NCBI GenBank assembly: GCA_965226435.1
Contig: CBDDCY010000012.1
Span: 682,001-746,000, forward strand
Length of the DNA: 64,000 nucleotides
Source: UBA6623 sp965226435
GTDB taxonomy: Bacteria > Acidobacteriota > Terriglobia > Bryobacterales > UBA6623
Direction: 5' to 3'
This document shows, in pieces, positions 1 to 8,062 of this stretch. The translations under genes and the position numbers were made by a program. Numbering within the stretch: position 1 is the first letter of the stretch; each line of letters begins with the position of its first letter. The notes beneath the pieces are model-generated. The model was not told the DNA's origin, did not search any database, and was given only the letters and a program-made list of their open reading frames with translations.

Positions 1-558
1 AAGACGGGGGCTTTGGGAACTCTCGAAGTCGTTGCGGTCGTTGCGGAGTGGGCTCGCAAGACCCGCGTACGGCTCGTTGTTGATCCGGTGATGGTGAGTA
101 CGCAAGGCAGGCCCTTGCTGGCCGCCGACGCTCGCGAAGCCTTCGTCGAGCAATTGCTGCCGCGGGCGGTGCTGGTTACCCCCAATCTTGACGAAGCGCG
201 AGAGTTGGCGGAGATACCGGTCGAGAACGTCGAGCAGATGGAAACCGCGGCTCGACGGATCGCCAAGCACGGCCCGAAGGGCGTGTTGGTAAAGGGCGGG
301 CACCTTTCCGGGGAGCCGACCGACGTGCTTTTCTGGGAGGGCCGGGTCGAGCGATTTTCGGCGGTGCGAGTCGCCTCGCGCCACACTCACGGCACCGGTT
401 GTACTTATTCGGCTGCGATCACGGCGGAGCTGGCGAAGGGCAGGTCGATGCTTGACGCTGTCAGGTCGGCGAAGAGCTATGTCACGCGGGCGATTGCCGA
501 GGCTCCGGGGTTAGGGCAGGGAGCCGGGCCGTTGCGGCATGGGGTGGAGACGGGTTGA
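1..558 (+). CDS. thiD: Hydroxymethylpyrimidine / phosphomethylpyrimidine kinase, C-terminal part (cut by window start)
   Basis: The frame is open from base 1, so the gene begins before the window; the TTG at base 13 is internal. The first codons read KTGALGTLE, the typical ThiD segment near the HMP pocket. Further on come DPVM, the TPNLDEA segment, VKGGH and the HGTGCTYSAA anion-hole motif of the ribokinase-like PfkB/ThiD fold, whose Cys is characteristic of HMP(-P) kinases. The roughly 185 residues present correspond to the last two thirds of a ~265-residue ThiD. The family phosphorylates HMP and HMP-P in cytosolic thiamine pyrophosphate synthesis. The product ends in a low-complexity tail rich in Gly and Pro. 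No downstream thiamine gene follows; the next gene is on the other strand. Confidence 0.9.
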   Translation, partial: KTGALGTLEVVAVVAEWARKTRVRLVVDPVMVSTQGRPLLAADAREAFVEQLLPRAVLVTPNLDEARELAEIPVENVEQMETAARRIAKHGPKGVLVKGGHLSGEPTDVLFWEGRVERFSAVRVASRHTHGTGCTYSAAITAELAKGRSMLDAVRSAKSYVTRAIAEAPGLGQGAGPLRHGVETG

Positions 559-582
559 GTTGGGGCGCGGGGAGTTCTGGAG

Positions 583-672
583 TTGCCGGATGGGCAGGCC
601 TGGAGACCTGCCTCACTGTTGACCGGCTGAGGGCCGGTCACGACTGTTGGCCGGCACGGGAGCCGGTCGTCC
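583..672. repeat. Modular palindromic intergenic repeat, family A, copy 1
   Basis: Three short hairpins follow each other: GGCAGG-loop-CCTGCC near 592-611, GACCGGC-TGAGG-GCCGGTC near 619-637, and GCCGGC-ACGGGA-GCCGGT near 651-668. The first matches, inverted, the hairpin in the copies near 25.1, 40.25 and 63.07 kb. The repeat runs into the 3' end of the convergent small membrane-protein gene and appears to encode its last residues. Confidence 0.6.
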
Positions 673-1078
673 ACCGTTTTGCCGTCAGGATCCAGACGGC
701 GAGGTGAAGCCACGGCAAGAACAACGAGTTAACCTCGCCACCCGTTGCCCCCATGCCATGTGCATCCCAGCCGCGTGAACTCAGAGGCAACTTGGCGAGG
801 AGAAGCACAAGGGCCACGCCGACCGCGACTGGGAATGCAAGCAGCCAGGCATCCAGTAGCCGGCGCGAGGGCGCCGCTCCAAACACTCGTAGTCGAAACA
901 CGGCCACGAATACCATTCCGACGTAGCCCAGCGCGATGGCCGACCAATAGAGACCCGGCGCCGCAACGCGGCTGCCGCCCACCAGGTAGATCCACCAAAG
1001 GATCCCGCCGTGGAGGCCTACAAAGACCATCACGCCTACCAGCTCGAGTATCCCCCTGATCACGTTCTTGTTCCGCAT
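638..1078 (-). CDS. Small integral membrane protein of unknown function
   Basis: A 146-residue protein with about four hydrophobic segments: around residues 8-33, 42-65, 76-96 and 118-134. It starts 6 bases after the stop of the upstream FG-GAP/ASPIC gene on the same strand, so the two are probably co-transcribed. No catalytic motif is visible and I do not recognise a family. The last few codons lie inside a dispersed palindromic repeat, so the native C-terminus may have been replaced by read-through into the repeat. Coding is supported by the hydrophobic periodicity and operon-like spacing; the function is unknown. Confidence 0.65.
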   Translation of the reverse strand: MRNKNVIRGILELVGVMVFVGLHGGILWWIYLVGGSRVAAPGLYWSAIALGYVGMVFVAVFRLRVFGAAPSRRLLDAWLLAFPVAVGVALVLLLAKLPLSSRGWDAHGMGATGGEVNSLFLPWLHLAVWILTAKRWTTGSRAGQQS

Positions 1079-1084
1079 TCCCGC

Positions 1085-2902
1085 TCACGGTTCCCGGACT
1101 TCGAGGACTTGATCGGCGGCCACGTCCTCGAAGACTTGCACCGCGCCGCCGGGCCAATGCAATTCGATCTCTCGAATGCGAGCGTCCTCCCCCAGACCGA
1201 AGTGGACTCGTTGATCCGATGCGCCGGCGTAACCCACCGCCGTTGTCGCGTGATTGTATTGCACCGCGCCTGATTCCGTCGTCAGCTTGATCTTCGTGCC
1301 GATGCCGTCGCGGTTACTTTTCGAGCCGATCAAACGCAACAGAATCCAGTGCCGCGCGGGCTCGGAAACGTTGTAGAGAATCTCCGCCGGCTCGCCGATC
1401 GCCGACACGACAACGTCGATCCGCCCATCGCCGTCCAAGTCCCCGAAAGCCGTCCCGCGATGGGCGGCGGCGGTTTCGAGACCGGCGGCCCCGCCGACAT
1501 GCTCGAACGTGCCATTGCCGCGATTCTGAAATACGGCGTTGGCAAGCCCATACCTCTGTTCGCGGTAGAGCTCCAAGTTTTCGCTGACGTGTGAGTTGGC
1601 CGTGAAAATGTCTTTCCAACCGTCGCCGTCGAAATCGAAAGCGCCGTTCCCCCAGCCGCTCATCGTGTTCGAGCTGAGCCCGATCAGAGCGCTATAGGTG
1701 GCGTCAACAAACAGCCCGCCGCCCTCGTTCATGAATAAGGGGTAGGTTTCGTTGGTCAGAGCCGTGATCGTCACGTCGGGGAGGCCGTCGTTGTCGAGGT
1801 CGCGAAAGTCGAGCCCCATGCTCGAAACCGGAATGCCGTCTTCGGTGAAAGCCACGGCCGCCTCGACAGCAACTTCCTCAAAGTGCTCCCCGTCGACGTT
1901 GCGGAAAAGAAAGTTGCGCTCGCTGTCGTTGGTGACGAAAATGTCGGGCCGGCCATCGTCGTTGTAATCGGCGACGGCGGCGCTCATGCCCTTGCCGATG
2001 TGGGCAGCGATGCCGGCGGCGGCGCTTACATCGGCGAAGGTCCCGTCGCCGTTGTTGCGGTAGAGCATATTCGGCAGCCCGTCGTAGAGGGCGGGCGAGC
2101 AGGAAAGCCGCTTACCGGGGTCGCCGCATAGTTGGTTCTTCGCGAACGACCAATCGAGGTAGTTCACCACGAATAGGTCAAGGTTTCCGTCGCTGTCGTA
2201 GTCGACCCAGGCCGAGGCGACCGACCAGGGTTTTCGGCCCGACGCCAAGCGCCCTGTGACGCCGGCCTTGTCGGTAACGTCGGTGAAAGCGCCCTTCCCG
2301 CTGTTGCGATAGAGCGCGTTGACGTTCACCCCGGTGACGTAGAGATCGGGCCGGCCGTCGTTGTCGTAATCGCCCACTGCCGCGCCCATGCTGTAGCCGG
2401 AGCCCGCGAGACCCACGGCCTCGGTGACATCGGCGAAGGTCCCGTCGCCTTGGTTTTCGTAGAGGCGATTGTAAAACGACGGGTTGGTCTTCTTCAGGTT
2501 CGGGATGTGCGCCCCATTGGTGAAGAAAACGTCGAGCCGGCCGTCGTTGTTGTAGTCGAAAACCGCCACGCCGCCCAACGTCGAGTCGATAACGGGTTTG
2601 TCGTCGGTCGTGCCGTTGTTGAGAACGAAATCGATGCCCGAGGTCGCTTGGCGATTCTCGAAACGGATGCGGCCGCGTTCGGCAACGGGGACCTGTTTGC
2701 CCGCGGGTGGGGGCTCTCCGGCGTCTCGTAGAAAGTAGACGGCCGCCGTCGCTATGACGACCGCCGCGAAGCCTACCAAAATCGCCCGGGATCGGCCGCC
2801 GCCCGCTTTTTCCTTTAACGGCGGTGTTTGCTCGGCGCGCGGCGGGGCTGCGGGTCGACTCGGCCTTCTCTTTCGCGGCCGGCCTTTGCGTGAAGTACTC
2901 AT
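1085..2902 (-). CDS. CRTAC1-family FG-GAP/VCBS repeat protein with C-terminal ASPIC/UnbV domain
   Basis: A 605-residue protein. A basic, Pro-rich N-terminus is followed by one membrane anchor (about residues 39-59), so the bulk should lie outside the cytoplasm. Repeated FG-GAP/VCBS blades follow, with calcium-binding loops of the type DYNNDGRLD, DYDNDGRPD, DYDSDGNLD, DLDNDGLPD and DFDGDGWKD. The last ~70 residues are an ASPIC/UnbV domain (GIGTKIKL, HFGLG and HWPGG segments). Such proteins are common and expanded in Acidobacteriota and Planctomycetota; they are probably calcium-dependent beta-propellers for surface adhesion or binding, with no proven enzymatic role. A long hairpin lies in the leader 34-126 bases upstream. 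The small membrane-protein gene follows 6 bases downstream. Confidence 0.9.
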   Translation of the reverse strand: MSTSRKGRPRKRRPSRPAAPPRAEQTPPLKEKAGGGRSRAILVGFAAVVIATAAVYFLRDAGEPPPAGKQVPVAERGRIRFENRQATSGIDFVLNNGTTDDKPVIDSTLGGVAVFDYNNDGRLDVFFTNGAHIPNLKKTNPSFYNRLYENQGDGTFADVTEAVGLAGSGYSMGAAVGDYDNDGRPDLYVTGVNVNALYRNSGKGAFTDVTDKAGVTGRLASGRKPWSVASAWVDYDSDGNLDLFVVNYLDWSFAKNQLCGDPGKRLSCSPALYDGLPNMLYRNNGDGTFADVSAAAGIAAHIGKGMSAAVADYNDDGRPDIFVTNDSERNFLFRNVDGEHFEEVAVEAAVAFTEDGIPVSSMGLDFRDLDNDGLPDVTITALTNETYPLFMNEGGGLFVDATYSALIGLSSNTMSGWGNGAFDFDGDGWKDIFTANSHVSENLELYREQRYGLANAVFQNRGNGTFEHVGGAAGLETAAAHRGTAFGDLDGDGRIDVVVSAIGEPAEILYNVSEPARHWILLRLIGSKSNRDGIGTKIKLTTESGAVQYNHATTAVGYAGASDQRVHFGLGEDARIREIELHWPGGAVQVFEDVAADQVLEVREP

Positions 2903-2935
2903 CAGACGTGCCGAGTGGCGAGGTTAGGTGGTGGT

Positions 2936-3028
2936 GAAGAGAGTTGTATCGGAAGCGCCCGGCGGGCAGGCTTCTCGGGAAGGGCCGCTGAGACGGGAGC
3001 GGCGGGCGTTTTCGATACAACTCTCTTC
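2936..3028. other. 93-nt imperfect palindrome with a 26-bp stem in the leader of the FG-GAP/ASPIC gene
   Basis: Arms at 2936-2961 and 3003-3028 pair over 26 positions. The outer 16 are perfect (GAAGAGAGTTGTATCG against its complement), and the only two irregular positions would be G-U wobbles when the plus strand is transcribed (A-C on the minus-strand transcript). The 41-nt interior can form a second small hairpin (CCGCT against AGCGG). It sits 33 bases upstream of the minus-strand start codon at 2902. It could be a small MITE-like element, a structured 5' leader or a terminator-like barrier. No flanking direct repeat is visible. Confidence 0.7.
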
Positions 3029-3192
3029 AATGTCACAAACAAACAGATTCTTTTCGTCCAGGGCGCTGGTTCAGCTCGGTTTCTGGATCCGTCGGAAGGC
3101 CGTGAGCACGCTCAGGTGTAGGATTACTCATGCGATCGGGATATCCCAACACCTATCCACGACCGAGCCCTATGCAGTCTATTTCAGGGGGC

Positions 3193-3327
3193 TTAGTCCT
3201 GCTCGCGGTTGCGGAACTTTTCGTACCAGTTTTCGACAATGTGGATCACGGACGGGGAGCCTTCGGCGATCTGTTCCGGGACAACGAAATGGCGCCCGTC
3301 GCGGCAGAGAGGCCCACATCGCTTCAT
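3193..3327 (-). CDS. Short 44-residue ORF overlapping the sulfatase stop codon
   Basis: The ATG overlaps the TGA of the sulfatase-like gene (sequence CAATGA), the usual arrangement for translational coupling. The 44-residue product contains RDGRHFVVPEQ and ends in VIHIVENWYEKF plus a charged tail. This resembles the extreme C-termini of TolB/PD40-type proteins, where a DGRRF strand is followed by a V-x-NW strand, so it may be a remnant of such a protein rather than an independent gene. Upstream, 3029-3192 holds nothing I can assign. Confidence 0.35.
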   Translation of the reverse strand: MKRCGPLCRDGRHFVVPEQIAEGSPSVIHIVENWYEKFRNREQD

Positions 3328-5817
3328 TGGATATACCCCAGGGACCGCAGGGTCCGTAACTGCTCGGGTGTCAGCGGCGAATCCTCGCCGCGGGTGAAGT
3401 GTTGCGCCAGTGACTGGTGCGCCTCGAACTGCGCCTCCAGAAACTCGGTGTATTTCTTCACCAGGTCAGGGCGGTCCTCGTGCAGGCTTTTGAGACAGTA
3501 GGGGTCGTTCCACAGGTCGTAGACGAGCAGCGGGACAGGCCGACGGAATCTCTGGGGCCGCTGGTCGTTTTCCGGGTCTTGGTTGATCTCGAGCGAAGCT
3601 CCCCAACGCCCATCGATCACCTCGATCCGCCCCAGCAGTTTACCGGTGTTGGCATCCTCATAGAACTCGTCGAAAATGACGGGGCGTTGCTCCCAGCCTT
3701 GTTTCCCTAGCAGCAAGGGGACCAGAGATTGCCCCTGCATCACCTCGGGCATAGGAAGATCCGCAAGGTCGAGAATGGTCGGCAGCATGTCGAGCATCGA
3801 GACCGGCTGTCTGAAACGCTGCCCGGGAGCGATGTGCCCCGGCCAGACGAAGATCATCGGGATGCGTGTCACCCCGGGCCGGAGCAGCGGTTCCCACTGG
3901 GGAGGTAGCGGGTCCATCACGGCGATGGCATAATCCTGCGAGCCCGCCGAGGCGCCATGGTCGGCGGCGATGATGAGCAGCGTGTTCTCCCACTCGCCTG
4001 TAGCCTTCAGCCGTTCCACCAGGCGGCCGATCTGATAGGTCCTGGTGAGCCATGCCCTCGGCGTAGAGGCCGCGCTTACCGTCGAAATAGGCGATGCGGT
4101 CGACGCCGGCCTTGTCAAAGGCGTCCCCCCAGGGGCCCATTCGGCGGTCCGTGGCTTTCAGCTTTTTCTCCCATTCGTCTAGGATCTTGCGGCGCTCGGG
4201 ACTGACAAAGAGGCCGGCAAACGGGGCCGGAGGGTTGTGGGGCCAGTGCACGTCCGTAGTCTGGAAGTGCACCCAGTAAGGCTCGCCACGGTACTCTCCA
4301 CGCCACTTCCAGAAGTCGGCGTGGAGTTCCCGGGACGAGTGCGAGGTCGGCTTGACACTTTTTTCGCGCAGCACGTCCACTCCACGATCCAGGTTGCTCA
4401 TCGTCGCGCCATTGGGGTTGGAGGTAAACAAAGCTGTCTGGTACCCGGCGCGGTGCAGATGCTCGGGAAGGGTCAGTATTTGCTCCGGCGGCGCGTTGCG
4501 GTTGTTCTTCATGCCCCCCATCACGCTGTGTTGCAGCGAAGTGAGAAAGGAAAGGGTCGATGGCATCGTCCACCCCGCGTTGGTGTAAGCACGCTCAAAG
4601 AGGGCCCCCTCGGCGGCTAATCTCTCCATGTTGGGCGTTGTGCGGCGGTTGTAGCCATAAACGCTCATATAGTCAGCGCCCGCGCCGTCAATGATGTAGA
4701 AGATGATGTTGGGTTTCTCGGTGGTCCGTGAGCCGCTCAGAGTTGGTGCGGCCCACAACGCTACGGTTCCGGCACGGTCGGCCTCGGCCTCCAGCGACAG
4801 TGTCACCGTGCGCCCCGCGAGATGGGACATATCCAGGCTGCGCTGCGCCCACTTCTCCTTGTCCCCGTAGGCTTCTTGAAGAAGATGCTCGGTTGCTTGG
4901 CCTTCGGAATGGGCGGTGACTCGAAAGGTTACCGGGGCATCGCCGCGCAGCACGCCAAGGCCGACATCCAGGCGTCCATCCTGGGGGATGCGCACGCTAT
5001 ATTCGAGCCTCGCCGGGGCATGGGTGTAAAGGGTGCGGCGGTAGGCCTGGTCGCGGGCCTCGGTCTTCACCCCCACCGGAGCGCCGGCGTAGCGTGCCTC
5101 CTTGGGGATGACGCTTATCGAGAGAATGTCGATGCTGACCGGCTCGTGGGACCAAATCCCCACGCCTAGTTGACGCCAAGGGCCCTCCCACTGGTCCGAG
5201 TAGTCCATGGACCAGTCGGCGCGCATGACGTAGGTTTGTTCCGAGCCGTCCCGGATCACCGGAACGGGGGGGCTCCCAAACAGGAACGGCAACCTCTCCC
5301 ATGGCTCGGGCCCAATTTTCTCTCGAAGTTTGAATCCGATAGTGATCCCTTCGACCTTGTCCGAAGAGCGTGCCCGCACTAAGATGTCACCCCACTCTTC
5401 GCGCCGCCAGTCGGGCAAATCAATGTAGATGCCGCCGCCCAGGTCCGGCCGGTCGTTCCACGGTAATTTGTAATCGTTGGCCTTCGTGAGGCTGATGCGC
5501 AAACTGTCATCGGTGCGCGATACCTTCGCCGGCTTGACCGATGACGGCAGGGGAACGGTGGGCTTCCAGTCGGGCTGGGGCTCATCGAAGCGCCACTCGA
5601 CGGGGGCCGGAACATCGGCTGGAACCTCGGAGCCGACGACGGTGGCGGCATCGAGGCGGTCTTCGAGGTGCAGGGGGACTTCGGCTGTTAGGGGACTGGG
5701 GCCGCTTTGACAGGATGTCAACGTCAATAGTGGCGAGATCGCCGCTAAGAGCAGGACAAAGCCGGGGAACTCGAACCGGTGCAGGCTCTTGCGATACTTG
5801 CTCGTCCGAGTGGCCAT
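3324..5817 (-). pseudogene. Sulfatase/alkaline-phosphatase-fold lipoprotein interrupted by a single-base frameshift
   Basis: Two overlapping frames together make one ~830-residue protein. The first starts at ATG 5817 (a TTG lies 9 bases upstream) with a lipoprotein signal ending in LTSC at Cys36, so it should be membrane-anchored and exported. A ~330-residue beta-rich N-terminal region of unknown type precedes the sulfatase domain (NIIFYIIDGAGADY, YGYNRRTTPNMERLA). Near 4038 an extra base in GGTCC (plus strand) shifts the frame: the first frame reads YAEGMAHQD and the second YQIGRLVERL, which join perfectly if one base is removed. The second frame supplies IIAADHGAS and the C-terminal subdomain. 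The position of the formylglycine Cys/Ser is occupied by Thr-Met-Pro in GWTMPST, so classical sulfatase activity is doubtful. Either a real pseudogene or a consensus error. Confidence 0.8.
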
Positions 5818-5885
5818 GCGACTCAATTCTAACGCCTACCGGATACCTGTTGGTAACAATCGTTCCCACCAACAATCCGATTCCT

Positions 5886-6839
5886 TCAGCTTGGGACGTC
5901 CCTCGACGAAGCGCGTTGGGCCTGGAATCGTTCTATGCTTCGCAAGACGCGCTTGGTCAACCAGTCGGCGTGTTGCAGGGTGCCCTCATCGGGCGTCAGG
6001 GTTGCGGCGCGCACGGTCGAGTGGGCGATCAGGCCGCGGCGCACGAGCAGGTCCTTATCCATGTAGAGAAATAGTTCGAGATTTTGCAGGCTGAAAACGA
6101 TGTGCGACAGGATCTGCTCGAACAGGTCCATGGCCGCTTCTTTATCACCATCTTTTGCGCGCCGGTAGGCCGCTTGCAGCAAATCGGCCAGGCCCATTCC
6201 GGGCATCGCGCCGCAAACGCCGGCCGGGATGTTCTCGAGCAAGTACATCCCGCCCCAACCTTCGAGGATTCCGATCGAGCCGCCGGTCGCATCGATGATC
6301 TGCTCGACCTTCGGAGCCATCAAGGGTTCCTCGAGTTTGAGGAAACGGAAGTTTGGATAGGCATCGGCGAGGCGTTTAACAAAAGCCGGGCTTACGGTCA
6401 GGCCGCCGGGGTTGAAATCCTGCACCAACACCGGCAACGACACGGCCTCCATCACCTTGCCGAGAAAGGCGAAGATGTCGTCGTCGGAAATCGCGAATAA
6501 CCGCGGGATGGCGACCGAAATCGCATCGACGCCGAGAGCTTCGTTCTTCTTCGCAATCTCGGCGGCGAGCTTCGACGAAATGTGGTTCGATTGGCCGATG
6601 ACGGGGATGCGTCCCGCCGAGGCTTCGACCGCCGCGCCGACCAGGGCATAGCGCTCTTCCATGTCGAGCTTATAGAACTCGGTCGAATACGCCGGCAAGC
6701 AAACGGCGGCGCAGTCGGAATCGATCGCGAAGTCGATCAGCTTGGGGATCGAGCCGAGGTCGAGGTCTTCCTCGGGTGTGAAGGGCGCCGGCAGCACCGG
6801 CACGACGCCGTCGATTTCAAGTGGGGTTGAAGAGGGCAT
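5886..6839 (-). CDS. DapA/NanA-family (dihydrodipicolinate synthase-like) lyase
   Basis: A 317-residue class I aldolase-fold protein of usual family length. The Schiff-base lysine is Lys168 in FRFLKLEEP. The usual N-x-P/Tyr segment (YNVP) is replaced by QDFNPGG at about 140-146, and the phosphate/carboxylate GTT(S) loop is not obvious, which argues against a true DapA and for a sugar-acid or other 2-keto acid aldolase/dehydratase. It lies downstream of genes for an SDR, an enolase-superfamily dehydratase, an SSS symporter and a CocE-type hydrolase on the same strand; a dehydratase followed by a DapA-like lyase is the common arrangement for breakdown of sugar acids through 2-keto-3-deoxy intermediates. 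The substrate cannot be read from sequence. Confidence 0.8.
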   Translation of the reverse strand: MPSSTPLEIDGVVPVLPAPFTPEEDLDLGSIPKLIDFAIDSDCAAVCLPAYSTEFYKLDMEERYALVGAAVEASAGRIPVIGQSNHISSKLAAEIAKKNEALGVDAISVAIPRLFAISDDDIFAFLGKVMEAVSLPVLVQDFNPGGLTVSPAFVKRLADAYPNFRFLKLEEPLMAPKVEQIIDATGGSIGILEGWGGMYLLENIPAGVCGAMPGMGLADLLQAAYRRAKDGDKEAAMDLFEQILSHIVFSLQNLELFLYMDKDLLVRRGLIAHSTVRAATLTPDEGTLQHADWLTKRVLRSIERFQAQRASSRDVPS

Positions 6840-6894
6840 TGAGTTTCCGTTTGTCTTTTCCGTGGTAGCGTCTTAATTTCAGAACGACGGATAC

Positions 6895-6945
6895 TGCCCC
6901 CAAACCGAGCCGCGACCGTGAGGGAGCGGTGTCCGATGAGGTCGT
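6895..6945. repeat. Short palindromic dispersed repeat (CCGCGACCGTGAGGGAGCGG type)
   Basis: In the 191-base gap between the SDR and DapA-like genes. The core CCGCGACCGTGAGGGAGCGG has CCGC/GCGG arms. I know this type of intergenic palindrome from memory as frequent in acidobacterial and planctomycete genomes; only one copy is seen here, so the call rests on its palindromic form and location. Confidence 0.35.
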
Positions 6946-7030
6946 TCAACACCGACGCTAGCGGCGGGAGCGCGATCCAACGCAGAGGCGCCCCTGAACG
7001 ATCCCGCATATCTCGCTTCGTTCACGCCGT

Positions 7031-7807
7031 CTACTTCGAAGCCGAACCACAACCAACCATACAACCGCCGTCGGCCATGATACAAGCACCGGTCAGGTAG
7101 TCGGCGGCGGGGGAGATCAAGAAACCCACCACCTCGGCGACGTCTTCCGCGGTTTGAATGCGGCCCAGCGGAATCAGGTTCATGAATTCCTCGCGAAACT
7201 CGGGGAATTCTTCCAACTCGCGTGCCGTCAGCCCGGCGTCGACGATGCCCGGCGCGACGGCGTTGACGTTGATGCCGTGGGGCGCGAGCTCGAGTGCGGC
7301 GCAACGGCACAGCATCCACACGCCGGCTTTCGAGACGCAATACGGCGCGATCAGTTTATAAGGAACGTCCTGCACCCAGGAACCCGTGAAGACCATCTTC
7401 CCCTTTTGCCCCGACGCCACCCAGCGTTGCCCGACCTCTTGGGAGACATGGAAGTAGCCGGTGAGGTTGACGTCCATGTGTTGGTCCCATTGCTCGACGG
7501 TGTATTCGAGAAAAGGAACGTTCATGCTGATGCCGGCGTTGCACATGGCGACGTCGAGGTGACCGAAGTCGTCCCATAATCGATCGCAGGCCTTCTTGAC
7601 GGATTCGCGGTCGGCGACGTCGCCCTGGAGATAGAGGGCCTTGGCGCCTTGCTCTTCGAGTTGCTTGATGCGCGGGGCGGCTTCCTCGGCGCTCTTGCGG
7701 TCGAGCAGGGCGACGTCGTAGCCCATGTCGACCATCTTGACGGCCGAGGCGAATCCTAGGTCTCCGGCACCCCCGCTGATGAGGGCGACTTTCTTTTCTG
7801 TTGCCAT
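7031..7807 (-). CDS. Short-chain dehydrogenase/reductase (SDR, classical type)
   Basis: A 258-residue classical SDR when started at ATG 7807, which has a good AGGAG ribosome site five bases ahead; the frame is open further upstream but that stretch is dispersed repeat. The Rossmann NAD(P) motif is SGGAGDLGFA (about 11-20), with CNAG in place of NNAG, Ser in TGSWVQ and the catalytic YCVSK (Tyr-x-x-x-Lys, about 155-159). An acidic residue after the second strand (LLDRKS) suggests NAD preference. It probably oxidises a hydroxyl of the substrate or an intermediate handled by the neighbouring dehydratase and lyase. 255 bases, mostly repeat, separate it from the enolase-superfamily gene upstream. 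Confidence 0.88.
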   Translation of the reverse strand: MATEKKVALISGGAGDLGFASAVKMVDMGYDVALLDRKSAEEAAPRIKQLEEQGAKALYLQGDVADRESVKKACDRLWDDFGHLDVAMCNAGISMNVPFLEYTVEQWDQHMDVNLTGYFHVSQEVGQRWVASGQKGKMVFTGSWVQDVPYKLIAPYCVSKAGVWMLCRCAALELAPHGINVNAVAPGIVDAGLTARELEEFPEFREEFMNLIPLGRIQTAEDVAEVVGFLISPAADYLTGACIMADGGCMVGCGSASK

Positions 7808-7925
7808 GATTGCTCCTGTACGGCTCTGTTGCTCTAATGGCCGCGACGGGCCGGCGGAATTGTTTCGTGCGGTTGTTCCTTCCACCCTTTCAGGGTTCGC
7901 CTGGGTTGGGGCGCTGCCTAGGGTT

Positions 7926-8045
7926 CCGCCTGACGGCTTCACCCTAGGCTATATTCCGGTCGCCGCTTCGCGGCTGCACCCCGCGCCTTGGTTCGCGGGC
8001 TAGACTGGGTTCCGGTCGCCGCTTTCGCGGCTGTAGACCTCTCGC
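7926..8045. repeat. Dispersed intergenic repeat, family B, copy 1 (with a partial second unit)
   Basis: Reading the minus strand, the segment carries the family core CCGCGAAGCGGCG, then CCGGAATATAGCCTAGGG, then the pair AACCCT/GGGTT-type arms. A second partial unit with CCGCGAAAGCGGCGACCGGAA lies at about 8013-8035. It is shared with segments near 15.3, 31.7, 40.1 and 49.3 kb. Confidence 0.6.
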
Positions 8046-8062
8046 CTTGGTTCGTAACACCT

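Noticed and set aside
2178..3020. A 280-codon minus-strand frame
   Set aside because: Shadow of the FG-GAP/ASPIC gene; its Arg-rich translation reflects DNDG codons read out of frame.
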